DNA of 64,000 bases from Novosphingobium resinovorum (GCF_027922145.1 NZ_BSFC01000039.1:49108-113107); one strand, 5' to 3'. Shown: positions 15,005 to 24,470, counted from the stretch's first letter. Numbers and translations are program-made. Notes: generated by a model not told the origin, from the letters alone.

Positions 15005-17332
15005 ATGCTCCCAGCCGTGCAGACTTCGCTGCAAGCCCCGTTCCGCCGCTTGCGTCCGCTTTCGCTGCACGCGCTCGCCCTCGGAATCGCGACGCTTTGC
15101 GCGCCCCACGCCGCTTTCGCGCAAGACGTGGCCCGCCCCGTTGATACCGGCCCGATCGCCGGGGCGCCCGCCGCTCCGCCCGTCTCCACCGGCGAGACCG
15201 AGCCCGTCGCCTTCGAGGCCGACGACGTCCAGTACGAGCAGAACAGCGAAGTCGTCACCGCGACCGGCAACGTCGTCCTGCGCCGCCGCGACGACAAGGG
15301 CCAGGTCCAGTCCGTCCGCGCCGACAAGGTCACCTGGAACCGCCAGAGTGGCAAGATCCTTGCCGACGGCAATGTCCGCATGGTCGACCAGGACGGCAAC
15401 CAGCTCTACACCGAACAAGTCGAGCTGACCGACGAACTCAAGACCGGCATGATGGAGAACCTGCTCCTCGTCATGCGCGAAGGTGGCCGCCTCGCCGCGC
15501 TCAAGGGCGAGCGAATCGCGAACGGCGACGTCATCCTCAACAAGGCGGCCTACACCGGGTGCGACGTCACCGACGACGACGGTTGCCCCAAGAAGCCCAG
15601 CTGGCGCATCGTCGCCAAGCAGGTCATCTATTCCGACACGCAGAAGCGCGTGCGCTTCAAGGACGCGCGGATCGAGTTGTTCGGCGTAGTGCAGTTGCCG
15701 CTGCTCGGCCTGACCATCAGCACAGACGGCCACGCGGTCTCCGGCTTCCTGATGCCCGACCTCAAATCGAGCCCGTCGAACGGCATCGAAATCGCGCAGT
15801 CCTACTACTGGAAGCTCGCAGAGAATCGTGACCTTACCGGCACGGTCTCGGCCTTCACCCAAGCCGCACCGATGGCATCGCTGCAGTACCGCGCGCTGAC
15901 CGACAAGGGCGCCTACCAGATCACCGGCCTGGCCACCGCCAGCAGCAGGATCCCGATCTACAGCGGCACGGGCGAGGAAATCACCAGCGGCGAACGTTCG
16001 TTCCGCGGCTACATCTTCGCCAACGGCAAGTTCCAGCTCGACGACAACTGGAGCGTAACCGCCTCGATCCGGCGCGCGACCGACCGCACGTTCCTGCGCC
16101 GCTACGACAACAACCGCGACGACCGCCTGCGCTCGATGGTCGAAGTGGAGCGGATCGACCAGGACAGCTACTTCACGATCGCAGGCTATGCGACGCAGAC
16201 GATGGTGGCCAACCGCACTCAGGGCCTGATCCCCGTGGCGTTGCCGATGATCGACTATCGCCGCCGCATCGACGATCCCCTGCTTGGCGGCAAGTTCGAG
16301 CTGCAGGCCAACTCGCTGGCGATCAGCCGGACCGATGGACAGGACACCCAGCGCGCCTTCGCCAGCGCCCAGTGGTCGCTGCGCCAATTGACGAACATGG
16401 GTCAGGAGATCACCTTTACCGGCCTCGTACGCGGCGACGTCTATCATTCGTCCGACAATGCCCTGACCACCGAAGACCTCTATCGCGGGCTTTCCGGCTG
16501 GCAGCAGCGCGGCATCGCCACGGCTGCGGTCGATGTGAAGTGGCCGCTGGTGGGACAGGCTTTCGGCGGCACCCAGGTGCTGACCCCGCGTGTCCAGCTG
16601 GTCGCTTCGCCGCACGTCAAGAACCTGGCGATCCCCAACGAGGATTCGCGTGCGGTCGACCTCGACACCGGCAATCTCTTCGCCCTCAACCGCTTCCCGG
16701 GCTACGACCGGGTCGAGGACGGGGTGCGCTTCACATACGGCTTCGACTGGCAGTTCGAGCGGCCGCGCTGGAAGATCAAGACCACCGTGGGCCAGTCGGT
16801 GCGCCTCAGCAACCAGAACACCGTGCTGCCCGACGGCACCGGCCTCTCCAACAAGACTTCCGACATCGTCGGCCGCACCGAGATCCGCTACCGGGACTTC
16901 CTGAACTTCATCCACCGCTTCCGCGTGGACAAGGACACGATGGCCGTTCGCCGGAATGAATTCGATGCGGTGATCGGCAACACCCAGAGCTATCTGGAAC
17001 TGGGCTACACCCGCCTCAACCGCAATATCGTCAACGATATCGAGGACTTGCAGGACCGCGAGGAACTGCGCGCCGCAGGCCGCATCGCCTTCGCGCGGTA
17101 CTGGTCGATGTTCGGCTCGGCCGTCGTCAACATGACCAGCCGCAAGGACAACCCGGAATACGGGTCCAACGGTTTCCAGCCGCTGCGGACCCGCTTCGGC
17201 GCGGCTTACGAAGACGACTGCGTCCAGATTTCGCTGACCTGGCGCCGCGACTACGTGGCTCTCGGCGACGTGAAGCGCGGCGACTCGTTCCAGTTGGGCT
17301 TCGCGCTGAAGAACATCGGCGGGGGCAGCTAG
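15005..17332 (+). CDS. lptD: LPS-assembly protein LptD
   Basis: The 775-residue outer-membrane protein inserts lipopolysaccharide into the outer leaflet together with LptE. A long signal peptide ends near HAAFAQD. Residues about 60-180 are the OstA/LptA-type beta-jellyroll (EADDVQYEQNSEVVTATGNVVLRR), with a Cys pair in AYTGCDVTDDDGC that probably forms a disulfide. The rest is the 26-strand barrel, including DLKSSPSNGIEIAQSYYW. The order lptD-surA-pdxA-rsmA is conserved in many proteobacteria. The ATG at 15005 is chosen because it starts the signal peptide. Confidence 0.97.
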   Translation: MLPAVQTSLQAPFRRLRPLSLHALALGIATLCAPHAAFAQDVARPVDTGPIAGAPAAPPVSTGETEPVAFEADDVQYEQNSEVVTATGNVVLRRRDDKGQVQSVRADKVTWNRQSGKILADGNVRMVDQDGNQLYTEQVELTDELKTGMMENLLLVMREGGRLAALKGERIANGDVILNKAAYTGCDVTDDDGCPKKPSWRIVAKQVIYSDTQKRVRFKDARIELFGVVQLPLLGLTISTDGHAVSGFLMPDLKSSPSNGIEIAQSYYWKLAENRDLTGTVSAFTQAAPMASLQYRALTDKGAYQITGLATASSRIPIYSGTGEEITSGERSFRGYIFANGKFQLDDNWSVTASIRRATDRTFLRRYDNNRDDRLRSMVEVERIDQDSYFTIAGYATQTMVANRTQGLIPVALPMIDYRRRIDDPLLGGKFELQANSLAISRTDGQDTQRAFASAQWSLRQLTNMGQEITFTGLVRGDVYHSSDNALTTEDLYRGLSGWQQRGIATAAVDVKWPLVGQAFGGTQVLTPRVQLVASPHVKNLAIPNEDSRAVDLDTGNLFALNRFPGYDRVEDGVRFTYGFDWQFERPRWKIKTTVGQSVRLSNQNTVLPDGTGLSNKTSDIVGRTEIRYRDFLNFIHRFRVDKDTMAVRRNEFDAVIGNTQSYLELGYTRLNRNIVNDIEDLQDREELRAAGRIAFARYWSMFGSAVVNMTSRKDNPEYGSNGFQPLRTRFGAAYEDDCVQISLTWRRDYVALGDVKRGDSFQLGFALKNIGGGS

Positions 17333-17539
17333 ACCTTCGTGCCCCGGTGCAACTCGTGATGCATTCGAGCAAAGATTGGCACATTCCGGCAAAGCCGCTA
17401 TCGGGTGTGCTCATTTTCAGTTAAGCCGCCTCCCGGCAGGTGTGACTTTGATAAATGCGGCGGCAATTCCCGGCTTCGGGACTTTCCGCCGTTGATGCAC
17501 CGGCCCCACGGGTCGGTCGAAAACGGGATTGATACAACG

Positions 17540-18901
17540 GTGCAAGCAGTTAACCGCAAGTTCCTCAAGCGCGCCCTCCTCTGCGTCGGCGGCCTCGCTG
17601 CGATGTCTTCCGCGCTCACCGTGTATTCTCAGCAGGCTTTGGCTCAATCCGCCCCGCAGGGCGAGATTTCGATCCCCGACGACGTGAAGATTTTCGGCAA
17701 CGACAACCCGAACATGCGCCGCGCCACTGCGGTCGTGAACGGCGATGTCATCACCGGCACCGACGTCGACCAGCGCCTCGCTCTCATCGTCGCGGCCAAC
17801 CAGGGCAAGATCGACGAGGAAGAACTCAAGCGCCTGCGCCTGCAGGTGCTGCGCAATCTCATCGACGAGACGCTGCAGATTCAGGAGGCCAAGGCCGCCG
17901 ACGTTGCCGTCGACGATGCCGAGATCAACCAGTCCTACGCCCGCGTCGCGCAGCAGAACTTCGGCCAGAACACCTCCGCCATGGACGCTTACCTCAAGCG
18001 CGTCGGTTCGTCGGCGGACTCGCTCAAGCGCCAGATTCGCGGCGAGCTTTCGTGGCAGCGCCTGCTCCAGCGCAACGTCCAGCCCTTCATCAACGTTTCC
18101 GACGACGAGGTGAACGACGTGCTGGCCCGCCTCAAGGCCGCCAAGGGCACCGACGAGTACCGCCTCGGTGAAATCTACCTCGCCGCTTCGCCCGAGGCGC
18201 GCGATCAGGTCTACCAAAACGCCACGCAGATCGTGCAGCAGCTCAAGGGTGGCGGCAGCTTCGTCGCCTATGCCCGCCAGTACTCGCAGGCGAGCACAGC
18301 CTCAGTCGGCGGCGACCTGGGCTGGGTGCGCCTTGCGCAGTTGCCCACCGAACTGCAGGCCGTTGCCCGCGACATGGAATCCGGCCAGCTGGTCGGCCCG
18401 ATCGAGGTTCCCGGCGGCTTCGACATCCTCTACCTGATCGACAAGCGCCAGGTCCTCACCGCCGATCCGCGCGATGCGGTTCTCGCGCTCAAGCAGATCT
18501 CGCTGCCGTTCCCCAAGGGCGTGAGCGAGGCCGAGGCCGGCAAGCGCGCCGAGGCGTTCCAGACCGCGATGAAGGCGGCCAAGGGTTGCGGCGACGTCGA
18601 TGGCGTGGCCAAGGGTCTCGGCGCGCAAGTCGTCACCAACGACCAGGTCAAGGCGCGCGACCTTCCGGCGCAGATCCAGAACTCGATCCTGCAGCTTTCG
18701 CCCGGCGAAACGCTGCCGCCGTTCGGCTCGCTGGAAGACGGCGTGCGTATCCTCATGCTCTGCGGCCGCGACGACCCGCAGACCGAGAGCGGCCCGAGCT
18801 TCGAACAGCTTCAGGCCCAGCTCGAGGACGACCGCGTCAACAAGCGCGCGCAGACCTACTTGCGCGACCTGCGCCGTGATGCCGTCATCGAATACAACTG
18901 A
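17540..18901 (+). CDS. surA: Periplasmic chaperone / peptidyl-prolyl isomerase SurA
   Basis: From the GTG at 17540 the protein has 453 residues, a twin-basic signal peptide ending at QALAQS, and a SurA N-terminal helical domain (about 55-195). One parvulin domain covers about 204-305 (RLGEIYLAA...GGDLGWVRLAQLP...GPIEVPGGFDILYLID). It escorts outer-membrane proteins such as LptD, encoded just upstream. The frame is open back to 17405 with an ATG at 17495 as another choice. The GTG is favoured because it starts directly at the signal peptide, but this is not settled. It ends 7 bases before pdxA. Confidence 0.92.
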   Translation: MQAVNRKFLKRALLCVGGLAAMSSALTVYSQQALAQSAPQGEISIPDDVKIFGNDNPNMRRATAVVNGDVITGTDVDQRLALIVAANQGKIDEEELKRLRLQVLRNLIDETLQIQEAKAADVAVDDAEINQSYARVAQQNFGQNTSAMDAYLKRVGSSADSLKRQIRGELSWQRLLQRNVQPFINVSDDEVNDVLARLKAAKGTDEYRLGEIYLAASPEARDQVYQNATQIVQQLKGGGSFVAYARQYSQASTASVGGDLGWVRLAQLPTELQAVARDMESGQLVGPIEVPGGFDILYLIDKRQVLTADPRDAVLALKQISLPFPKGVSEAEAGKRAEAFQTAMKAAKGCGDVDGVAKGLGAQVVTNDQVKARDLPAQIQNSILQLSPGETLPPFGSLEDGVRILMLCGRDDPQTESGPSFEQLQAQLEDDRVNKRAQTYLRDLRRDAVIEYN

Positions 18902-18908
18902 TCGGACT

Positions 18909-19907
18909 ATGACGGCTCCACTCGCCGTGTCTTTGGGCGATCCCGCCGGGATCGCCCCCGAAGTGATTGCCGAAAGCTGGGTGCGGCGCCGGGAAATGGC
19001 CCTCGCGCCGTTCTTCGTCGTAGGCGGCGCGGCTGTTCTACGTGCAGCAGCGGCGACGCGCGGGATCGACCTGCCTGTCGCGTCGATCTCGGCGCCTGGT
19101 GAAGCGGCAAGCGTATTCGGCTCGGCCCTGCCCGTGCTGGGCGACGAGGACTGTGCCCCGGCATTCGGCGAACCGACCATCGAAGGCGCGGCGCTCGCCC
19201 TGCACTCGCTGACCAAGGCCACCGCGCTCGCGCTGTCGGGCGAGGCGGGCGGCGTGGTCACCGGCCCGATCGCCAAGTCGAAACTGGCCGCAGTCGGCTT
19301 CACCCAGCCCGGGCAAACCGAATTCCTCGCCGACGCCTGCGGCTTGCCCCACGAGGCAGCCGTTATGATGCTCGCCGGGCCGTCCTTGCGCACCGTGCCG
19401 CTGACCGTCCACGAAGCACTGGCGGCAGTGCCGGGCCTCGTCACCCGCGACCTCATCGAGAGCAAGGCCCGCATCGTCGCACGCGCCCTCGCCCGCGATT
19501 TCGGCCTGCCGTCGGCGCGCATCGCGATCACCGGCCTCAACCCCCACGCGGGCGAAGACGGCCGCATGGGCACCGAGGACCGCGACGTCATCATCCCCGC
19601 CATCGCCGCCCTGCAGGCCGAGGGGCTGGCCGTCACCGGCCCGCATCCCGCCGACGCCCTGTTCGCCGCCCACGCGCGCGAGGGCTACGACGTGGCGCTA
19701 TGCATGTACCACGATCAGGCGCTGATCCCGATCAAGACGCTCGACTTCGATCAGGGCGTGAACGTGACGCTCGGCCTGCCGATTGTGCGCACCTCGCCCG
19801 ACCACGGCACCGCCTTCGCCATTGCCGGCAAGCACTTGGCGAGCGCGGGCGCGATGATCGCCGCGATCCGCATGGCGGGTGAATGCGCTGCGCGGAGGGC
19901 CGCATGA
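18909..19907 (+). CDS. pdxA: 4-hydroxythreonine-4-phosphate dehydrogenase PdxA
   Basis: The 332-residue enzyme oxidises 4-phosphohydroxy-L-threonine in the DXP-dependent route to pyridoxal phosphate. The family signatures SLGDPAGIAPEV, TGPIAKSKL, GLNPHAGEDGRMG and MYHDQALIPIKTL are intact, including the metal-binding His residues. The ATG lies 7 bases past the surA stop. It is followed by rsmA, with a palindromic repeat between them. Confidence 0.97.
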   Translation: MTAPLAVSLGDPAGIAPEVIAESWVRRREMALAPFFVVGGAAVLRAAAATRGIDLPVASISAPGEAASVFGSALPVLGDEDCAPAFGEPTIEGAALALHSLTKATALALSGEAGGVVTGPIAKSKLAAVGFTQPGQTEFLADACGLPHEAAVMMLAGPSLRTVPLTVHEALAAVPGLVTRDLIESKARIVARALARDFGLPSARIAITGLNPHAGEDGRMGTEDRDVIIPAIAALQAEGLAVTGPHPADALFAAHAREGYDVALCMYHDQALIPIKTLDFDQGVNVTLGLPIVRTSPDHGTAFAIAGKHLASAGAMIAAIRMAGECAARRAA

Positions 19908-19931
19908 TCAGCCTCCATCATCCTCGCGTCC

Positions 19932-20010
19932 CCGCTCATGCTGAGCTTGTCGAAGCACCCGAGCGGCGCGCTACGTCGACTGCATGCTTCGACAAGCTCA
20001 GCATGAGCGG
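19932..20010. repeat. Perfect 26-bp inverted repeat between pdxA and rsmA
   Basis: The arms 19932-19957 (starting CCGCTCATGCTGAGCTTG) and 19985-20010 are exact reverse complements over 26 bases with a 27-base centre. This is the widespread 'agcttgtcgaagc' type of intergenic palindrome of sphingomonads and relatives. It can form a strong hairpin in the pdxA-rsmA transcript. Confidence 0.85.
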
Positions 20011-20037
20011 TGTTTTGAGGTGGAAAAGCGTTTCCGA

Positions 20038-20862
20038 ATGACCACCCTCCCCCCCTTACGCGAAGTTATCGCCCGCCACGGCCTTTCGGCCTCCAAGGCG
20101 CTCGGCCAGAACTTCCTGTTCGATGAGCAACTGCTCGACCGGATCGCCGCGATTCCCGGATCGCTGGACGGCAAGGACGTGCTCGAAGTCGGCCCCGGCC
20201 CCGGCGGCCTGACCCGCGCCCTGCTGCGTGCGGGCGCCAACGTCACCGCAATCGAGATGGACCGCCGCTGCTTGCCCGCCCTCGCCGAACTGGCGGAGGC
20301 ATTCCCCGGCAAGCTCAAGGTCATCGAGGGCGATGCGCTCAAGATCGATCCGAAGACGCTGTTCGCGGGCGAGTATCACATCCTCTCCAACCTGCCCTAC
20401 AACGTCGGCACAGCGCTGTTCACCGGCTGGCTATCGGGAGAGGCATGGCCGCCGCAGTGGGCCTCGCTGACGCTGATGTTCCAGGAGGAAGTGGCCCGCC
20501 GTATCGTCGCCGAGCCGGATACTTCCGCCTATGGCCGCCTTGCGGTGCTGGCGCAGTGGCGCTCGAAGGCGAAGCTGGCGATGAAGGTGCATCGCAGCGC
20601 CTTCACCCCGCCGCCCAAGGTCATGTCGGCGATCGTCCACGTCGTGCCCGGCGAAGCCCCCGAGGGCGTTTCCATGCGCGTGCTGGAGCGCGTGACCGAG
20701 GGCGCCTTCGGCCAGCGCCGCAAGATGCTGCGCCAGAGCCTCAAGGGCGTGCCCGGCGCACTGGATGCACTGGAAGCCCTCGGCATCGACGCCCAGCGCC
20801 GGGCCGAAACGCTGTCGGTCGCGGAGTTCGTGAGCGTGGCCAAGGCTTTGACGAAAGCCTGA
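20038..20862 (+). CDS. rsmA: 16S rRNA dimethyladenosine transferase
   Basis: The 274-residue enzyme (also called KsgA) dimethylates two adjacent adenines near the 3' end of 16S rRNA using S-adenosylmethionine. Seen are SKALGQNFLFD at the start, the SAM loop EVGPGPGGLT (residues 50-59) and the catalytic NLPY at 118-121. The C-terminal helical domain has FGQRRKMLRQSL. An in-frame ATG at 19984 lies inside the preceding repeat and is rejected in favour of 20038. It closes the lptD-surA-pdxA-rsmA unit. Confidence 0.97.
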   Translation: MTTLPPLREVIARHGLSASKALGQNFLFDEQLLDRIAAIPGSLDGKDVLEVGPGPGGLTRALLRAGANVTAIEMDRRCLPALAELAEAFPGKLKVIEGDALKIDPKTLFAGEYHILSNLPYNVGTALFTGWLSGEAWPPQWASLTLMFQEEVARRIVAEPDTSAYGRLAVLAQWRSKAKLAMKVHRSAFTPPPKVMSAIVHVVPGEAPEGVSMRVLERVTEGAFGQRRKMLRQSLKGVPGALDALEALGIDAQRRAETLSVAEFVSVAKALTKA

Positions 20863-20919
20863 TCGCCCGTCGACGCGAGTGCAGCGTCGGGCTTGGTGCG
20901 TGATCACTTTACCCTGAAT

Positions 20920-20996
20920 CGTCATTGCGAGCGAAGCGAAGCAATCCAGGGCGATCCAAAACTGCCCTGGATTGCTTCGCTTCGCTCGCAATGACG
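20920..20996. repeat. Perfect 33-bp inverted repeat
   Basis: The arms 20920-20952 (starting CGTCATTGCGAGCGAAGC) and 20964-20996 are exact reverse complements with an 11-base loop. It lies between the converging rsmA and the hypothetical gene ending at 21026. The sequence type, with 'attgcgagcgaagcgaagcaat', is a common dispersed palindrome in alphaproteobacterial genomes. It could also act as a transcription barrier for both genes, though T runs are lacking. Confidence 0.85.
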
Positions 20997-21025
20997 AAGG
21001 GTGGTTCAATCCAATGTCATCGCGC

Positions 21026-21385
21026 TCACTGATACCGCAGCGTCTTTTCGAACCCTTCGTTCGCCTTGGTCATCTTGGCCAGCTTGCGTAGCTGGCCGCG
21101 GACGTTCCGCTGGAAGCGCGCATCGTCGTAGATGCCCGTCACCCGGTATTCGTCCTGGCCGATCAGTTCCTTGATCCGCGCGGCGAAGGCGGTCTGGTCG
21201 TCCACGCAGTCCGCCGCCTTCAGCGTCCGGCAGACCCATTCCTCGGCCGCCGCCTTGTCGTAGTCGTCCTGCGCCTCGTAGCCGCGCCTGTCGGCGTCCG
21301 CCTGGTCGAGTTTCGCCGCTTCGAACCGGCGCTCCAGCCATTTGCGCACTTGCGGCGCGTCCCACGCCTTCGACGGATTGCTCAT
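21026..21385 (-). CDS. Hypothetical protein
   Basis: From the ATG at 21385 the protein has 119 residues (123 from an upstream ATG at 21397). It is highly charged and helical, with WDAPQVRKWLERRFEAAKLDQ at the N-terminus and a Cys pair (VCRTLKAADC) in the middle. There is no signal peptide or membrane segment. I do not recognise the family. It is the next gene after secF on the minus strand, but a terminator at 21426-21462 separates them. Confidence 0.65.
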   Translation of the reverse strand: MSNPSKAWDAPQVRKWLERRFEAAKLDQADADRRGYEAQDDYDKAAAEEWVCRTLKAADCVDDQTAFAARIKELIGQDEYRVTGIYDDARFQRNVRGQLRKLAKMTKANEGFEKTLRYQ

Positions 21386-21425
21386 CGTATTCTCCAAACC
21401 TGAGCCGCTATAGCGCGCGCCAGCG

Positions 21426-21462
21426 AAAAGGCCCGCCCCGCATCGCGCGGGACGGGCCTTTT
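21426..21462. terminator. Bidirectional-looking terminator after secF
   Basis: Arms AAAAGGCCCGCCCCGC (21426-21441) and GCGGGACGGGCCTTTT (21447-21462) pair with a single mismatch. The A and T runs at the two ends let it work on either strand. On the minus strand it lies 20 bases past the secF stop. Confidence 0.85.
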
Positions 21463-21482
21463 TCTCTAGCCGCCGAGGAAGA

Positions 21483-22472
21483 TCAGGGCTGCGGCTGACC
21501 GCGCTCGCGGGCCAGACGCTCCTGACGGTCGATCGCCGATTCGGTCTGCACGAAGCTGTCCGACTTCACGCCCAGCCAGATCAGGATCGGCGCGGACATG
21601 AAGATCGAGCTGTACGTACCGATGAAGATGCCCAGCGTGATCGCGGCGGTGAAGCCGAAGATCACGTCCGGCCCCAACAGCAGCAGCGCCACCAGCATGA
21701 TCAGGATCGACAGCGAGGTGACCACCGTGCGCGACAGCGTCTCGTTCACCGAAAGGTCGAGCAGTTCGGCCATCGGCATGCGGCGGTGCTTCTTGAGGTT
21801 CTCGCGGATGCGGTCGTAGACCACGATCTTGTCGTTCAGCGAATAACCCAGCAGCGTCAGCAGCGCGGCGACGATGTTGAGGTCGAACTCCATCTGCGTC
21901 AGCGAGAACATGCCTACGGTCAGCAGGATGTCCTGGATCAGCGCGAACAGGGCCCCTGCGGCGAACTGCCATTCGAAGCGCACCCAGATGTAGATCGAGA
22001 TGCACAGCATCGCCAGGCTCAGCGCCAGCACGCCGGTCTTGAGCAGTTCGCCCGAGACCTTGCCTGAGACCGAATCGACGCCGTCGATGCGCGCATCCGG
22101 GAATGCCTGCTTGACCGTGGTGGTGATCTTCTGCGCCATCGCGTCGGCCAACTGCGGCTGCGCCTCGGTGCCCTCGGGCAGCCGCATGCGCAGCGAGACT
22201 TCGTTGGGCTTGCCGAAGTTCTGCACCACCGGCTCGCCGTAGCCGAGCTTGTCGACGGTCTTGGTCAGCGCGTCCACCGGGGCGGTCGCACTGCGCTCGA
22301 AGGTCACGCGGATCATCTGTCCGCCGACGAAGTCGACGCCCAGATTCAACCCGTGCGTGAACAGCAGCACCACCGAGGCGACCATCAGCACGATGTTGCT
22401 GATGAAGAACGGCCACTGCCACTTGAGGAAGTGGATGTTGGTGTTGTCGGGAATGAGCTTGAGGAGCTTCAT
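21483..22472 (-). CDS. secF: Protein translocase subunit SecF
   Basis: The 329-residue inner-membrane protein works with SecD and YajC to drive late steps of Sec-dependent export with the proton motive force. Six membrane helices are visible. The signature DFVGGQMIRVTF follows the first helix, and GYSLNDKIVVYDRIRENL and VNETLSRTVVTSLS are typical of SecF. It starts 15 bases after the secD stop and is the last gene of yajC-secD-secF. Confidence 0.97.
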   Translation of the reverse strand: MKLLKLIPDNTNIHFLKWQWPFFISNIVLMVASVVLLFTHGLNLGVDFVGGQMIRVTFERSATAPVDALTKTVDKLGYGEPVVQNFGKPNEVSLRMRLPEGTEAQPQLADAMAQKITTTVKQAFPDARIDGVDSVSGKVSGELLKTGVLALSLAMLCISIYIWVRFEWQFAAGALFALIQDILLTVGMFSLTQMEFDLNIVAALLTLLGYSLNDKIVVYDRIRENLKKHRRMPMAELLDLSVNETLSRTVVTSLSILIMLVALLLLGPDVIFGFTAAITLGIFIGTYSSIFMSAPILIWLGVKSDSFVQTESAIDRQERLARERGQPQP

Positions 22473-22487
22473 TGTCTCTCTCCGCGC

Positions 22488-24098
22488 TTACAGGTTGAGG
22501 TCCGACGGGCGCGCCTTGCGCAGCCATCCGGCAACCCACATGCGGGTCAGGGTCACGGCGGTGAACACCGAGGTGACGATACCGATCATCAGCACGACCG
22601 CGAAGCCGCGCACCGGACCCGAGCCAAACGCGAACATCAGCAGCGCCGCGATCGAGTTGGTGATGTTGGCGTCAAAGATCGCGCGGCTCGCTTCCTTGTA
22701 GCCCAGTTCCACCGACTGCACCACGCGGCGGCCCTTGGACCGTTCCTCGCGGATGCGTTCGTTGATGAGCACGTTGGCGTCCACCGCCGCGCCCAGCGTC
22801 AGCACGAAGCCGGCGATGCCCGGCAGCGTCAGCGTGGTGCCGAACACCGCCATCACGCCCAGAATCATCAGGATGTTGATCGCAAGGGCGCAGATGCAGG
22901 CATAGATGCCGAAGCGGCCGTAAGTCAGGATGATGAAGAGCACGAGCGCCAGCGTGCCGACGCCCATCGCGACGGCGCCCTTGTGGATCGCCTCGGCGCC
23001 GAGGTCGGGACCGACGGTGCGTTCCTCGACGACCTTGAGGTCCACAGGCAGCGCGCCCGAACGCAGCGCGATCGCCAGTTGGGTGGCCGACTTGGTGGTG
23101 AAGCTGCCCGAAATCTGCGCGCTGCCGCCCAGGATCGCCTCGTTGATCGAAGGCGCCGAGAGCACCTTGCCGTCGAGAATGATGGCGAAACGCTTACCGA
23201 CGTTGGCGCTGGTCAGCGCCGCGAACTTCTCGCCGCCCTGCTGGTTGAAGGTGATGTTCACCACCGCGCGGTTGTTCTGCTGGTCGAAGCCCTGCTTGGC
23301 GTTCGTCAGCTGGTCGCCGGTGATGCCGCCGAGGCGCTTGACCGCGATGACCGGGCTCGGCCCTTCAGCCATGCCCTCGGCATAAGGCGCGATCTCGTCG
23401 CCCGGAGGCGCGATGCCCTGTGCGAGGTCGGCGGGCGATGCGGTCTCGTCCACCATCTTGAATTCGAGCTTGGCGGTCTGGCCGAGCAGCGCCTTGAGCG
23501 CCGCCGGATCCTGCAGACCGGGCACCTGCACGTCGATGCGGGTGCCGCCGAGGCGGCGGATGTCGGGCTCCTTGGTGCCCAGCGCGTCAATACGCTTGCG
23601 GACGACCTCGACGGCGGTTTCCATCGCGTTGCTGACTTCGAGGTCGATGCCTGCCGAAGTCGGCGCCAGCACGAACTGGTTGCCGTTGACCACCGAGATG
23701 TCCCAGTCACGCTGGCCGGTCAGGCCCGCGCCATTGGTCAGCGGCAGCAGCGCCTCGCGCGCGGCGTCCACCTGCGACGTGTCGCGTACGGTGAAGGTCA
23801 GACGGCCGCCCCGGCTCGATACGTCACCGATGCCGATGGCGGGCTCGGCCGCGCCCAGCTTGGTGCGGACCGATTCCTCCATGCCCTGCAAGCGCTGCTG
23901 GACGACCTGGTTGCGGTCGGCTTCCAGCAACAGGCGCGAGCCGCCCGCAAGATCGAGGCCGAGGTTGACCTTGGGCGCGGGAACGCCTGCGGGCAGATGG
24001 ATATTGGTGAAGGTCAGCAGCGTGGGTACGGACAGCAGGCAGAGCACCGCCGCTATCCCCCAGTACCAGACCTTCTTGAAGATCGAGAATTCAAGCAT
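22488..24098 (-). CDS. secD: Protein translocase subunit SecD
   Basis: The 536-residue subunit pairs with SecF. It has one N-terminal helix, a large periplasmic P1 region starting with GLDLAGGSRLLLEAD, and five C-terminal helices with GFVLTLGAAVDANVLINERIREE, the conserved functional segment. The C-terminus VAGWLRKARP is normal. The ATG at 24098 lies 36 bases after the yajC stop, consistent with one operon. Confidence 0.97.
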   Translation of the reverse strand: MLEFSIFKKVWYWGIAAVLCLLSVPTLLTFTNIHLPAGVPAPKVNLGLDLAGGSRLLLEADRNQVVQQRLQGMEESVRTKLGAAEPAIGIGDVSSRGGRLTFTVRDTSQVDAAREALLPLTNGAGLTGQRDWDISVVNGNQFVLAPTSAGIDLEVSNAMETAVEVVRKRIDALGTKEPDIRRLGGTRIDVQVPGLQDPAALKALLGQTAKLEFKMVDETASPADLAQGIAPPGDEIAPYAEGMAEGPSPVIAVKRLGGITGDQLTNAKQGFDQQNNRAVVNITFNQQGGEKFAALTSANVGKRFAIILDGKVLSAPSINEAILGGSAQISGSFTTKSATQLAIALRSGALPVDLKVVEERTVGPDLGAEAIHKGAVAMGVGTLALVLFIILTYGRFGIYACICALAINILMILGVMAVFGTTLTLPGIAGFVLTLGAAVDANVLINERIREERSKGRRVVQSVELGYKEASRAIFDANITNSIAALLMFAFGSGPVRGFAVVLMIGIVTSVFTAVTLTRMWVAGWLRKARPSDLNL

Positions 24099-24134
24099 CG
24101 CCTAATCGCTTTCCCAAAGGAGCGTCCGGTCGGT

Positions 24135-24470
24135 TCAGTCGTTCGCGGGCTTCGAGCCTGCGGGTGGGATCACGTCGACGATCGTGGACTTGAGCGCCTT
24201 GACCTTCACGCCCTGCGCCAGTTCGATTTCGGCGTAGTTGTCGTCGACCTTGACGATCTTGCCGATCAGGCCGCCACCGGTCAGCACCTCGTCACCCTTC
24301 TTGAGCGCCGCGAGCTTGTTCTTCTGCTCCTTCTGCTGCTTCATCTGCGGGCGCAGGATAAGGAACCAGAAGATCGCGGCCATCGCCACGAACGGCAGGT
24401 AAGTCATCCAGGCCGGCGGCGCACCGGCGGGGGCGGCTGCGGCAAGCTGGGCGAGGATCGAGGTCTGCAT
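24135..24470 (-). CDS. yajC: Preprotein translocase subunit YajC
   Basis: The 111-residue protein has a single N-terminal helix (YLPFVAMAAIFWFLILRPQ) followed by the cytoplasmic KKGDEVLTGGGLIGKIVKVDD motif that defines the family. It is the first gene of the yajC-secD-secF operon and associates with SecDF. The frame runs upstream to 24539, but the ATG at 24470 gives the usual length and N-terminus. Confidence 0.96.
   Translation of the reverse strand: MQTSILAQLAAAAPAGAPPAWMTYLPFVAMAAIFWFLILRPQMKQQKEQKNKLAALKKGDEVLTGGGLIGKIVKVDDNYAEIELAQGVKVKALKSTIVDVIPPAGSKPAND

Noticed and set aside
13227..15428. Plus-strand open frame of 733 codons across holC, pepA and the lptD start
   Set aside because: It overlaps three well-supported genes, and its C-terminal part is a frame-shifted lptD shadow.
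14954..17392. Minus-strand open frame of 812 codons opposite lptD
   Set aside because: It is a GC-bias shadow. The plus-strand frame is a complete LptD with signal peptide and OstA domain; the opposite translation is rich in Val, Arg, Asp and His and shows no domain.
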